From: Labedella gwakjiensis
Lineage (GTDB): Bacteria > Actinomycetota > Actinomycetes > Actinomycetales > Microbacteriaceae
Direction: 5' to 3'
Assembly: GCF_003014675.1 (NCBI RefSeq)
Contig: NZ_PYAU01000001.1
Coordinates: forward strand, 496,001 to 560,000
Length of the DNA stretch: 64,000 nt
The translations under genes and the position numbers were made by a program. Of the stretch, positions 16,060 to 24,677 are shown piece by piece. The notes under the pieces are model-generated. The model saw nothing but the letters and a program-made list of their open reading frames with translations, was not told the origin of the DNA and made no database searches. Position 1 is the stretch's first letter. Every line of letters starts with the position of its first letter.

Positions 16060-17214
16060 ATGGGTGAGTGGGAACGACAGGCGATCATCGGCGTGCTCGG
16101 AGGAGGCGGTGCGTTCGCCGCCGTGTTCTTCCCGATCGTCGTCGTCCAGTCGCGGCGCTACGGTCGAGTGAGCCTCGCCAGACTCGTCGGCGCCGCCGCG
16201 ATCAGCGTCTATGCCGTTGCACTGCTCGCGTACACCTTCATCCCCCTACCGGACAGCCGCACGGCGTGCCTCTCCGGCGGAATCCCCCCGCAGCTGACGC
16301 CGTTCGCGTTCGTCGGCGACGTCGCGACGGACGTCCGGGACCACGGGACGGGGGCACTGCTCACGGGACGCGCCACCCTGCAGGTCGTCCTCAACGTGCT
16401 GCTCTTCGTGCCTCTCGGGGTCATCGCTCGTCGCTACTGGTCGTTCGGGATCCTGACGTCGACGGCTCTCGGTCTTCTCGCCTCTCTCGTCATCGAGGCG
16501 ACGCAGCTCACCGGTATCTGGGGCCTCTATGCGTGCGCCTACCGTGTCGCGGACGTCGACGACCTCCTCGCCAACACGGCAGGCGCCCTGCTCGGTGCGC
16601 TCGTCGCGCCCGTCGTGCTCTGGTGGATGCCGCGGACCCACGACCTCCGGTCCCGCCGGCTCGAGGCGCGTCCCGTCACGGTGTGGCGGAGGTGGCTCGG
16701 GATGCTCCTCGACCTGACGGCCTTCGCCACGGTATCGACGCTCGTATCCGGCGCGATCATCGGGGTTCGTGTCCTTCTGGGCGGCATCGCCGCCCCCACT
16801 CCACTCGAGAACCTCGTCGTCGCGTGCGTCGCCGGCATCGTCGTGGTCCTCGTCCCCGCTCTCGTCGGGTCCGGAGGGTCGATCGGTCAGCGGCTCGTGT
16901 GGCTCGAACCGGCGACCCCGTCGGGCGCCCGTCCGGCCCTCCCCCGTCGTCTCTCTCGCGCAGCCACGACGGGTGGCGCGTACACGGCATCGGTCGCGCT
17001 CGGCGCCGTCGTCGTCGACGACCCCTTCCCGGCCCTCGTCGTCGGAGCGGGAGCGCTCGTCTCGTGGCTCCTCGTGATCGCCGCGGTCCTGTCCGTGCCC
17101 CTCACGCGCGGACGACGAGGGCTGTCCGGCGTCCTCTCCGGAACCGAGATGGTCGATTCCCGGACACGGGACCGTCGGGCTCCGAGCGCCCCATCGGGAC
17201 CATACGTTCCGTAG
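16060..17214 (+). CDS. VanZ family membrane protein with C-terminal RDD-like part
   Basis: A 384-residue membrane protein. The first half (about 35-190) is VanZ-like, with an early IPLPDS, a central FVPLGVIARRYW, the IEATQL helix and the closing DVDDLLANTAGALLG. The second half (about 205-345) has three further hydrophobic segments and a GGSIGQRLVWL stretch typical of RDD proteins. VanZ proteins are associated with glycopeptide tolerance and cell-surface functions, but biochemical activity is unknown. No ribosome site precedes ATG 16060, but a -10-like box 6 nt upstream suggests a leaderless mRNA. It stands alone before prpB. Confidence 0.82.
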   Translation: MGEWERQAIIGVLGGGGAFAAVFFPIVVVQSRRYGRVSLARLVGAAAISVYAVALLAYTFIPLPDSRTACLSGGIPPQLTPFAFVGDVATDVRDHGTGALLTGRATLQVVLNVLLFVPLGVIARRYWSFGILTSTALGLLASLVIEATQLTGIWGLYACAYRVADVDDLLANTAGALLGALVAPVVLWWMPRTHDLRSRRLEARPVTVWRRWLGMLLDLTAFATVSTLVSGAIIGVRVLLGGIAAPTPLENLVVACVAGIVVVLVPALVGSGGSIGQRLVWLEPATPSGARPALPRRLSRAATTGGAYTASVALGAVVVDDPFPALVVGAGALVSWLLVIAAVLSVPLTRGRRGLSGVLSGTEMVDSRTRDRRAPSAPSGPYVP

Positions 17215-17257
17215 GCTGGGTGGGAACCGGCCGGTTCACGGATGAAAGGGGCGCTCG

Positions 17258-18166
17258 ATGCTGTACGCCACATCGACCCCGGCGGACAAGCGCCGACTGT
17301 TCCGCGAGCGACTCGCGAGCGGGGACCTCCTGCAGCTCCCCGGGGCCTTCACCCCGCTGTCGGCGAAGCTGATCGAGAAGAAGGGCTTCGACGGCGTCTA
17401 CGTGTCGGGAGCCGTCCTCTCGGCCGAGCTCGGGCTGCCGGACATCGGCCTCACGACCCTCTCCGAGGTGGCTGGTCGCTCCGCGCAGATCGCTCGGATG
17501 ACCGAGCTCCCCGTGCTCGTCGACGCCGACACCGGCTTCGGCGAGCCGATGAACGTGGCACGCACGGTGCAGACCCTCGAGGACGCCGGCGTCGCCGGGC
17601 TCCACATCGAGGACCAGGTGAACCCGAAACGCTGTGGCCACCTCGACGGCAAAGCCGTCGTCGACCGCAGCACGGCGACAAAGCGCATCCGGGCCGCCGC
17701 CGATGCGCGCCGCGACCCGGATCTCCTCATCATGGCCCGTACGGACGTGCGGGCGATCGAGGGCCTCGACGCCGCCGTCGACCGGGCGAAGGAGTTCGTG
17801 GACGCCGGCGCCGACGCGATCTTCCCCGAGGCGATGCGCGACCTGGCCGAGTTCGAAGCGATCCGCGCGGCCGTCGACGTGCCGGTGCTCGCCAACATGA
17901 CGGAGTTCGGAAAGAGCGACCTCTTCACCACCGCGCAGTTGCGCGACGTGGGCGTCAACCTCGTGATCTACCCGGTCTCGCTGCTGCGCCTCGCGATGGG
18001 CGCCGCGATGCGTGCGCTCGACACGCTCAAGGACGACGGCTCGCTCAGCGCGGAGGTGCCGAACATGCAGACGCGCGCCGAGCTGTACGAGCTCCTCGAC
18101 TACGAGTCCTACTCGAGCTTCGACGCCGGCGTCTTCGACTTCACCCTCGACGACAACCGCGGCTGA
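17258..18166 (+). CDS. prpB: methylisocitrate lyase PrpB
   Basis: Splits 2-methylisocitrate into pyruvate and succinate, the last step of the methylcitrate route for propionate. The 302 residues show VDADTGFGE (88-96) and the catalytic loop PKRCGH (123-128), the expected motifs of the isocitrate lyase/PEP mutase family. A GAAAGGGG ribosome site precedes ATG 17258, and a TAGGCT at about 17213 is a candidate -10. prpC follows 78 bp downstream. prpD, usually in the same operon, is not here. Confidence 0.93.
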   Translation: MLYATSTPADKRRLFRERLASGDLLQLPGAFTPLSAKLIEKKGFDGVYVSGAVLSAELGLPDIGLTTLSEVAGRSAQIARMTELPVLVDADTGFGEPMNVARTVQTLEDAGVAGLHIEDQVNPKRCGHLDGKAVVDRSTATKRIRAAADARRDPDLLIMARTDVRAIEGLDAAVDRAKEFVDAGADAIFPEAMRDLAEFEAIRAAVDVPVLANMTEFGKSDLFTTAQLRDVGVNLVIYPVSLLRLAMGAAMRALDTLKDDGSLSAEVPNMQTRAELYELLDYESYSSFDAGVFDFTLDDNRG

Positions 18167-18184
18167 TACCGCTCGCCTCTCGAA

Positions 18185-18226
18185 CCGCACGACCTCCCAC
18201 CGAACGACCTCCCACCGCACGACCTC
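18185..18226. repeat. 15-bp tandem repeat, 2.8 copies, between prpB and prpC
   Basis: Units of CCGCACGACCTCCCA follow each other three times; the second has one change and the third is cut short. It fills most of the 78-bp gap. Confidence 0.85.
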
Positions 18227-18244
18227 GCCGACGAAGGAGACACG

Positions 18245-19381
18245 ATGTCAGAGTCCGACCAGGAGATCCGGAAGGGCCTCGCCGGGGTCGTCGTCGACAC
18301 GACGGCCGTGTCGAAGGTGAACCCCGAGACCAATTCGCTGCTGTACCGCGGATACCCCGTGCAGGAACTCGCCGCGACCCAGTCGTTCGAGGCCGTGGCG
18401 TGGCTCCTGTGGAACGGCGAGCTCCCGACGGTCGACGAGCTCGCCGCGTTCGAGCAGGCGGAGCGCTCGCAGCGTGCTCTCGCGCCGGAGATCCGCGCGG
18501 CGATCGAGCTGCTGCCCACGACGGCCCACCCGATGGACGTCGTGCGCACCGCCGTGAGCGTGCTCGGTGCCCTCGACCCGGACGCAGACGACCGCTCGCC
18601 GGACGGCACTCTCGAGAAGTCCGTGCGGCTGTTCGCCGCCATCCCCGCGATCGTCGCGTTCGACGAGCGGCGGCGGCAGGGCAAGGACATCGTGGAGCCG
18701 CGCGACGACCTCGACTACGCCCGCAACTTCCTGTGGATGACCTTCGGCGAGGTGCCTGACGACGTCGTGGTCGAGGCCTTCCGGGTCTCGCTCGTGCTGT
18801 ACGCCGAGCACTCCTTCAACGCCTCGACCTTCACGGCCCGTGTGATCACGTCGACCCTCTCCGACGTCTATTCGGCGGTCACCGGCGCGATCGGTGCGCT
18901 CAAGGGACAGCTCCACGGAGGCGCCAACGAGGCCGTCCTCCACACGTTCGTGGAGATCGGCATGGACGAGGCCCCCGACGGCCGCGCTGCCGCCTGGCTC
19001 GACACCGCCCTGGCCGAGAAGCGCAAGATCATGGGGTTCGGCCACCGCGTCTACAAGAACGGCGACTCGCGCGTTCCGACGATGCGCGACTCGCTCGTGC
19101 GGTTGGTCGAGTACTACGACCGACCGGAGGTGCTCGCCCTCTACGAGGAGCTCGAGACCGCGATGGGCGAGCGGAAGAACATCAAGCCCAACCTCGACTA
19201 CCCGTCCGGACCGGCCTACCACCTCATGGGCTTCTCGACGGAGGCCTTCACCCCCCTGTTCGTCGCCGCTCGCGTGGTGGGCTGGACGGCCCACATCCGC
19301 GAGCAGCTCGCGGCGAACGCTCTCATCCGACCGCTGTCCGCCTACGACGGGCCTGACGAGCGGCATGTCCCCGGCGCCTGA
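18245..19381 (+). CDS. prpC: 2-methylcitrate synthase / citrate synthase PrpC
   Basis: Condenses propionyl-CoA (and often acetyl-CoA) with oxaloacetate. At 378 residues it belongs to the shorter type II-like synthases that include PrpC. The active-site histidines are H224 in QLHGGANEAV and H267 in GFGHRVYK; the late Asp lies in the NLDYPSG region. Placement behind prpB supports methylcitrate synthase, but sequence alone does not exclude plain citrate synthase activity. A GAAGGAG site lies 6 nt before ATG 18245. The stop codon TGA is the first three bases of a tandem 14-bp repeat. Confidence 0.92.
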   Translation: MSESDQEIRKGLAGVVVDTTAVSKVNPETNSLLYRGYPVQELAATQSFEAVAWLLWNGELPTVDELAAFEQAERSQRALAPEIRAAIELLPTTAHPMDVVRTAVSVLGALDPDADDRSPDGTLEKSVRLFAAIPAIVAFDERRRQGKDIVEPRDDLDYARNFLWMTFGEVPDDVVVEAFRVSLVLYAEHSFNASTFTARVITSTLSDVYSAVTGAIGALKGQLHGGANEAVLHTFVEIGMDEAPDGRAAAWLDTALAEKRKIMGFGHRVYKNGDSRVPTMRDSLVRLVEYYDRPEVLALYEELETAMGERKNIKPNLDYPSGPAYHLMGFSTEAFTPLFVAARVVGWTAHIREQLAANALIRPLSAYDGPDERHVPGA

Positions 19382-19462
19382 GCGCCGACGTCTGAGCGCC
19401 GACGTCTGAGCGCCGACGTCTGAGCGCCGACGTCTGAGCGCCGACGCCTGAGCGCCGACGTC
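19379..19462. repeat. 14-bp tandem repeat, six copies, starting at the prpC stop codon
   Basis: Six head-to-tail copies of TGAGCGCCGACGTC; only copy five differs (C for T at position 13). Each copy carries TGA and the unit is not a multiple of three, so all plus-strand frames are closed. It fills the whole gap between prpC and the convergent metallopeptidase gene, which ends 8 bp later. Confidence 0.97.
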
Positions 19463-19469
19463 CTCGCCG

Positions 19470-20339
19470 TCAGAGCGTTGCGGCCGAGAAGGTGTCGCAG
19501 GACTGCGGGCCGTTCTCGAGCCCGGTCGTGAACCACTCCTGACGCTGCTCGCTCGCCCCGTGCGTCCAGGTCTCCGGATTGACGCCACCACCGGCGGATT
19601 CCTGGATGCGATCGTCCCCGACCGCCTCGGCAGCGCTGAGGGCGTCGGCGAGCTGAGCGCTCGTCACCGGTTCGAGGAAGACGTCGCCGTCCGCGTCCGT
19701 GGTCTCCTGCGCCGCACGAACCCACGCGCCGGCGTAGCAGTCGGCCTGGAGTTCGAGGCGGACGCCGTCCGACTCCGGACCGGTCTGCGACGTGTCGAGG
19801 CCGTCCATCGTGCCGGAGACGTTCTGGATGTGGTGACCCCACTCATGGGCGACGATGTAGAGCTGGGCGAGCGAGCCCCCTGAGGAACCGAAGCGGGTGC
19901 GCAGCTCGTCGAAGAATGCCGTATCGATGTACACCGTCTGGTCGGGCGGGCAGTAGAACGGACCGACGGCGCTCGTCGCACTCCCGCACCCGGTGTCGAC
20001 GGCCCCGTCGAAGAGGACCATCGACGGCTGCGGGTACCCGTCCACCTCGCTCGACCAGTACGTGTCGAGCGACGTCGCGGCCGCCTGCATCCGGCAGTCC
20101 AGCTGCTCGTTCGCATCCTCGCCCGTGAGGCACTGATCGAGCGGCGAGTCGGTCACCTGGCCCCCTCCGGTCGCCGAGCCCCCGAGGAACGCGCTCGGGT
20201 CGATCCCGATCTGCGGACCGAAGATCACGAGCAGCAGGACCAGGATTCCGCCGCCTCCTCCGACGGCCACTCCGGTCGTACGGCCGCGTCGACGGCTGAC
20301 CTTTCCACCCCGGATGTCGGCACCCTCGTTGAACGTCAT
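19470..20339 (-). CDS. neutral zinc metallopeptidase (KPN_02809/YpfJ family)
   Basis: A membrane-anchored putative zinc peptidase with its catalytic part outside. In the 289 residues a Gly-rich stretch and one hydrophobic segment (about 28-48) are followed by the conserved CPPDQTVYID and the zinc motif H165-E-W-G-H-H; the third ligand is probably the Glu in the later LQADCYAGAW. The N-terminal MTFNEGADIRGGKVSRR is typical of the family. The start is set by TACGGT 6 nt upstream. Natural substrates are unknown. Convergent with prpC across the 14-bp repeat array. Confidence 0.9.
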   Translation of the reverse strand: MTFNEGADIRGGKVSRRRGRTTGVAVGGGGGILVLLLVIFGPQIGIDPSAFLGGSATGGGQVTDSPLDQCLTGEDANEQLDCRMQAAATSLDTYWSSEVDGYPQPSMVLFDGAVDTGCGSATSAVGPFYCPPDQTVYIDTAFFDELRTRFGSSGGSLAQLYIVAHEWGHHIQNVSGTMDGLDTSQTGPESDGVRLELQADCYAGAWVRAAQETTDADGDVFLEPVTSAQLADALSAAEAVGDDRIQESAGGGVNPETWTHGASEQRQEWFTTGLENGPQSCDTFSAATL

Positions 20340-20345
20340 GGGCAC

Positions 20346-20351
20346 ACCGTA
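20346..20351 (-). promoter_or_regulatory. -10 box TACGGT of the leaderless metallopeptidase gene
   Basis: TACGGT, then GTGCCC (6 nt), then ATG 20339 on the minus strand. Confidence 0.55.
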
Positions 20352-20410
20352 ACGGACTCCCGCCGACCGTCTCACACCCTTGTGAACACGGGGCCGGAGG
20401 GTCCATCGGA

Positions 20411-20420
20411 GAACATGAGG
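20411..20420 (+). promoter_or_regulatory. candidate EPS-locus motif GAACATGAGG (site 1)
   Basis: One of five similar sites (GAACMTGAGG-like) in the non-coding regions of the exopolysaccharide locus. Followed at 20426-20447 by an 8-bp stem TCACCCCC/GGGGGTGA and at 20466-20497 by TTCCGTAACTGAG paired with CTCAGATTACGGAA. The gap 20352-20667 therefore carries three regulatory-looking elements and no gene. Confidence 0.45.
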
Positions 20421-20425
20421 ACACC

Positions 20426-20447
20426 TCACCCCCCGCAATGGGGGTGA
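20426..20447. repeat. GC hairpin TCACCCCC/GGGGGTGA
   Basis: Perfect 8-bp arms around a 6-nt loop, upstream of the first exopolysaccharide gene. No T-tract follows, so an operator or leader structure is possible. Confidence 0.5.
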
Positions 20448-20465
20448 TGTGGATACTGTTCCCGT

Positions 20466-20497
20466 TTCCGTAACTGAGCTAATCTCAGATTACGGAA
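20466..20497. repeat. imperfect inverted repeat TTCCGTAACTGAG/CTCAGATTACGGAA
   Basis: 13-bp arms with a single bulged A around CTAAT, about 170 bp upstream of the glycosylphosphotransferase start. AT-richer than its surroundings. Confidence 0.55.
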
Positions 20498-20667
20498 TTG
20501 AGGGCACCTCACATTCCACACACGGACGTCTCCCGCCCGCACCCGACCCGAAACGGACCGGGCGGGAGGCCATCCTTTCATCGTCGACATTGGGGGTAGA
20601 CGATCTTGCGTTCGTTCATCCGACACGGGGCCACGTCGCCCCACATCACTCCAGGGAAGGTTCAGTC

Positions 20668-22179
20668 ATGACCGAGCTGAAGCACCACCTTCCGGGTGAA
20701 GAGCTCTCGCACTTCCTCCCGACCTCCTGGACGACGCGCCGGGGCGCCCCCACCACATCGGAGCGCCAATGGGCGCAGGGGCATCGCACCCGTCTCCTCG
20801 TCAACGATCTCGCCGTCATCGGCTCGTCGCTCGGCCTGGCCTATGTCATCCGCTCGCTCGTCGAGACGGCTTCCACCGGAGCCACGTGGGTCACGACCTA
20901 CGCCGTCGCCTCCGTCATCATCCTCGTCACCTGGATCGCCGCCCTCGGAGCCCACCGCACCCGCGACATCCGCGTCATCGGGATCGGGGCAGGCGAGTAC
21001 AAGCGCGTCATCAACGCGAGCATGGTCGCTTTCGCGATCCTCGGCGTTCTCCTCTTCGCCGTGCAGGCCGAGGTGTCCCGCGCGTTCTTCTTCACCGCCA
21101 TGGGAATCGGCACGCTCGGCCTCGTGTCGACCCGTTGGATGTGGCGCCACTGGCTCATCCGTCAGCCCGCTCGCGACCGCTTCCTCTCCCGCGCCATCGT
21201 CGTCGGCGGCACGGACGAGGCGGAGTACGTCGTCCGTCAGATCAACGAGAAGTCTCGGGCCAGCTACAACGTCGTCGCCGCCACCGTCTCTGACGCGACC
21301 ACGACCCACATCGAGGTCGGAGACCGTCGTGTCCCGATCGTGGGTGAGCCGAACTCGGTCTCGACGATCGCACGCAACCTCCAGGCCGACACGGTCATCG
21401 TCGCGGGCGCTGCGAGCCGCAACCCGTCCTTCATCCGCAGCCTCAGCTGGGACCTCGAAGGCACGGGAACGGAGCTCGTGCTCGCCGCCCAGCTCACCGA
21501 TGTGGCGGGCCCCCGTATCCACTTCCGCCCTGTCGACGGCCTTCCGCTCATGCACGTGGAGATCCCGCAGTTCGACGGCATGAAGCACGCTTTGAAGCGC
21601 TCGTTCGACGTCGTCGCGTCCGGCATCGGTCTCCTGATCCTCGCCCCTCTCTTCGGCATCATCGCGATCCTCGTCCACCTCGACAGCCCCGGAGGCGTCC
21701 TGTTCCGTCAGGAGCGTGTCGGCCGGGGGGAGCGCAGCTTCACGATGCTCAAGTTCCGCACGATGGTGGCGACGGCCGAACAGGACCTGGCCGCGCTCCT
21801 CGTCGAGAACGAGGGCAACGGCCTGCTCTTCAAGATGAAGAACGATCCCCGCGTGACGCGTATCGGCCGTGTGCTGCGCAAGTACTCACTCGACGAGCTG
21901 CCGCAGCTCTGGAACGTCTTCGTCGGCGACATGAGCCTCGTCGGTCCGCGCCCGCCGCTCCCGCGCGAGGTCATCGACTACGAGAGCCACGTCCGCCGCC
22001 GTCTCTACATCAAGCCCGGCCTCACCGGCATGTGGCAGGTGGGCGGCCGGAGCGACCTCAGCTGGGAGGAGAGCGTCAGGCTCGACCTCTACTACGTCGA
22101 GAACTGGTCGCTCGTCGGCGACCTCATGATCCTGTGGCAGACCGTCAAGGTCGTCACACGCCCGACCGGAGCCTACTGA
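20668..22179 (+). CDS. polyprenyl-phosphate sugar phosphotransferase (EPS initiating enzyme)
   Basis: Transfers the first sugar-1-phosphate to undecaprenyl phosphate at the inner face of the membrane, starting the EPS repeat unit. In 503 residues: four hydrophobic segments (about 50-160), a CoA-binding-like domain (about 175-290), and the bacterial sugar transferase domain from about 310 with KRSFDVVASGIG, KFRTM, DELPQLWNVF and SLVGPRP. ATG 20668 is chosen over an in-frame start at 20449 because GGGAAGG is upstream and the added 73 residues look non-coding. It is the first gene of a tight three-gene run. Confidence 0.92.
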   Translation: MTELKHHLPGEELSHFLPTSWTTRRGAPTTSERQWAQGHRTRLLVNDLAVIGSSLGLAYVIRSLVETASTGATWVTTYAVASVIILVTWIAALGAHRTRDIRVIGIGAGEYKRVINASMVAFAILGVLLFAVQAEVSRAFFFTAMGIGTLGLVSTRWMWRHWLIRQPARDRFLSRAIVVGGTDEAEYVVRQINEKSRASYNVVAATVSDATTTHIEVGDRRVPIVGEPNSVSTIARNLQADTVIVAGAASRNPSFIRSLSWDLEGTGTELVLAAQLTDVAGPRIHFRPVDGLPLMHVEIPQFDGMKHALKRSFDVVASGIGLLILAPLFGIIAILVHLDSPGGVLFRQERVGRGERSFTMLKFRTMVATAEQDLAALLVENEGNGLLFKMKNDPRVTRIGRVLRKYSLDELPQLWNVFVGDMSLVGPRPPLPREVIDYESHVRRRLYIKPGLTGMWQVGGRSDLSWEESVRLDLYYVENWSLVGDLMILWQTVKVVTRPTGAY

Positions 22180-23387
22180 TGAACGCCGCCAAGACCACCG
22201 CGCCGCTCTCGATCGCGATGATCGGAACCCGTGGCGTGCCCGCAGCCTACGGAGGATTCGAGACGGCGATCGAGGAGATCGGCAGACGCCTCGTCGAGCG
22301 CGGTCACTCCGTCACGGTCTACTGCCGTTCGAAGGACGGGGAGAAGCCGGCGGAGCACCTCGGGATGTCCCTCGTCCACCTGCCGGCCCTGCACGTCAAG
22401 GTCGCGGAGACCCTGAGCCACACGGCGCTGTCGACGCTCCACGCCCTCGTCCACCGCGCCCCGGACGCCGCCTTCGTGTTCAACGCAGCGAACGCCCCCT
22501 TCGTGCCGATCCTGCGCGCCAAGGGCATCCCCACGGCCGTGCACGTCGACGGACTCGAATGGAAGCGCGACAAGTGGGGAGGCGCGGGGAAGCGCTACTA
22601 CCGCGCCGCCGAGACGGCCGCTGTCCGTACCTCCGACGCGCTCATCGCCGACGCCCAGGGCATCGCCGACTACTACGACGACGAATTCGGCGTGCCGACG
22701 GAGCTCATCAGCTACGGCGCGACGATCATCGACGCTCCCACGTCGCACAAGATCGCCGAGATCGGCCTGACGCCCGGCGGTTTCCACCTCGTCGTCGCGC
22801 GCTTCGAGCCGGAGAACCACGTGCGGGAGATCGTCGAGGGTTACTCGGCGAGCGACGCGAAGCTCCCCCTCGTCGTCGTGGGTTCCGCACCATACTCGGC
22901 TGAGTACACGACAGCGATCGAGACCATCGCCGCACGCGACCCGCGCATCCAGATGCTCGGCGGCGTGTGGGACCAGGATCTGCTCGACGAGCTCTACGCG
23001 AACGCCCTCACCTACGTGCACGGGCACTCCGTCGGCGGCACGAACCCCTCGCTCCTGCGCGCCATCGGCGCCGGAACGGCCGTGCTCGCATGGGATGTCG
23101 CCTTCAACCGTGAGGTCACCGTCGAGAACGGTCGCTACTTCGGTTCCGCCGACGCCCTCGCGCCCCTGCTCGAGTCGGCGGAGGCCGACGTCACGGGCAC
23201 CCTCTCGACGGGCGACCGTCTGCGCGAGCGCGCGGCATCGACGTACGACTGGGATCTCGTGACGACGGGCTACGAACAGCTCGCCATCCGTCTCGCAGCC
23301 GGCTACTCGATCCGCCCCATCGCGAAGGCTGCACGTCGCTCCGCCTCCGGCCGGACGGGCACGCCCGTCGCGTCCCCCGTCTCGTGA
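22179..23387 (+). CDS. glycosyltransferase with DUF1972 N-terminus (rhamnosyltransferase-like)
   Basis: A GT4-type enzyme of 402 residues that extends the lipid-linked repeat unit. The DUF1972 start MIGTRGVPAAYGGFET (14-29) is clear and is typical of cytoplasmic rhamnosyl- or glucosyltransferases; the C-terminal half carries the nucleotide-sugar part with GHSVGGTNPSLLRAIGAG. The ATG overlaps the previous TGA by one base (TGATG), and the stop overlaps the next GTG, so the three genes are translationally coupled. Donor and acceptor sugars are not readable. Confidence 0.87.
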   Translation: MNAAKTTAPLSIAMIGTRGVPAAYGGFETAIEEIGRRLVERGHSVTVYCRSKDGEKPAEHLGMSLVHLPALHVKVAETLSHTALSTLHALVHRAPDAAFVFNAANAPFVPILRAKGIPTAVHVDGLEWKRDKWGGAGKRYYRAAETAAVRTSDALIADAQGIADYYDDEFGVPTELISYGATIIDAPTSHKIAEIGLTPGGFHLVVARFEPENHVREIVEGYSASDAKLPLVVVGSAPYSAEYTTAIETIAARDPRIQMLGGVWDQDLLDELYANALTYVHGHSVGGTNPSLLRAIGAGTAVLAWDVAFNREVTVENGRYFGSADALAPLLESAEADVTGTLSTGDRLRERAASTYDWDLVTTGYEQLAIRLAAGYSIRPIAKAARRSASGRTGTPVASPVS

Positions 23388-24619
23388 GCGGCATCACCGT
23401 GGGACGCCCCACCACCGACGTCGCTCGCGACGCCGGCCAGCGGACCTCCCGAGCGTCCTATCTCGTCGCGCACCCGAGCGCTGACATGTACGGGTCCGAC
23501 CGCGTCCTCCTCGAATCGGTCTCCGGGTTCGTCGAGTCCGGCGCGACCGTCACGGTCACCGTGCCGGAGGACGGGCCTCTCGTCCCCCTCCTCGAGGAGC
23601 GTGGCGCGCGCGTCGTCCTCGCCCCCACCCTGGTCCTGCGGAAGAGTCTCATGACGCCGCGCGGGCTGTTCTCTCTCGTCACCCAGACGTTGTCGGGCCT
23701 CCGCGCCGGACGACGGCTCATGCGCGAGGTTCGTCCGACGCTGGTCTGGACCAACACCATCACCATCCCCCTGTGGACGCTCCTCGCCCGGCTGTTCCGG
23801 GTCACGTCGATCGTGCACGTCCACGAGGCCGAGGGGTCCGCCTCGAGGGCCGTGATGCGCACGCTCGCCTTCCCGCTGCTGTTCGCCGATCAGTTGGTCG
23901 CGAACAGCAACTACAGCGCCGGAGTCCTCCGCGACTCGTTCGCCCGTCTGGGTGACCGGTGCACCGTCGTCTACAACGGCGTCGCCGGCCCCGAGGCCGT
24001 CACGGCGCCTCGCGAATCGATCGACGACGAACTGCGCGTGCTGTATGTCGGACGCCTGTCGCCCCGCAAGGGCCCCGACCTCATCGTCGAAGCGATCGCA
24101 GAGCTCCGAGACAGGGGCATTCCGGCCAGACTCGACCTCGTCGGCGCCGTCTTCCCCGGCTACGAGTGGTTCGAGGACGAGTTGCGCACATCCATCTCGA
24201 CGCTCGATCTCGGCGACCGGGTGCACCTCCGCGGATTCCAGAACGCCCCGTGGCCGTTCCTCGCCGCGAGCGATGTCATGGTGGTCCCGTCCCGCCTCGA
24301 CGAGCCGTTCGGCAACACCGCCGTCGAGAGCGTCCTCGCCGCTCGTCCCGTGGTCGTGAGCGATACCTCCGGTCTCCGTGAGGCCGCGTGGGGGTATCGG
24401 TCGGCCCAGCAGGTCGAACCAGGGGATGCCCGCGACATCGCCGACGCTCTCCAGCGCGTGTGGTCAGACTGGGCCCGATTCCGTTCTGAGGCGCTTGCGG
24501 ACGAGAACGTCGCGCGGGAGCGCCACTCCGTCGAGACCTACCGGCGGCGCATCTCGGAGGCTGCGACAGCCGTCGGAGTGGGCGTGGGTCGCCGATTCGG
24601 CGTCAGGTCGCATGCGTGA
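23384..24619 (+). CDS. glycosyltransferase family 4
   Basis: 411 residues with a GT-B fold. The N-terminal half begins with SYLVAHPSADMYGSDR, the C-terminal half has VLYVGRLSPRKGPDLIVEA and the nucleotide-sugar site DEPFGNTAVESVLA with its conserved Glu. Starts with GTG 23384, overlapping the previous stop by 4 bp (GTGA). Predicted to add a sugar to the growing EPS unit in the cytoplasm. Its last codons run into a 19-bp direct repeat. Confidence 0.87.
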   Translation: MSGITVGRPTTDVARDAGQRTSRASYLVAHPSADMYGSDRVLLESVSGFVESGATVTVTVPEDGPLVPLLEERGARVVLAPTLVLRKSLMTPRGLFSLVTQTLSGLRAGRRLMREVRPTLVWTNTITIPLWTLLARLFRVTSIVHVHEAEGSASRAVMRTLAFPLLFADQLVANSNYSAGVLRDSFARLGDRCTVVYNGVAGPEAVTAPRESIDDELRVLYVGRLSPRKGPDLIVEAIAELRDRGIPARLDLVGAVFPGYEWFEDELRTSISTLDLGDRVHLRGFQNAPWPFLAASDVMVVPSRLDEPFGNTAVESVLAARPVVVSDTSGLREAAWGYRSAQQVEPGDARDIADALQRVWSDWARFRSEALADENVARERHSVETYRRRISEAATAVGVGVGRRFGVRSHA

Positions 24620-24649
24620 GCCGCTGACACATGTGTGAGCCACTGACAC
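24612..24649. repeat. 19-bp direct repeat, two copies
   Basis: ATGCGTGAGCCGCTGACAC is followed at once by ATGTGTGAGCCACTGACAC (17 of 19 identical). The first copy contains the stop codon of the preceding gene. Confidence 0.85.
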
Positions 24650-24677
24650 GGACGCGCACCGGACGACGGTCGGACCG

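Noticed and set aside
19379-19462. CRISPR array
   Set aside because: Units are directly adjacent without spacers and only 14 bp long.
18248-19591. Open frame of 447 codons opposite prpC
   Set aside because: Antisense shadow; the repeat array only gives it a periodic, meaningless tail.
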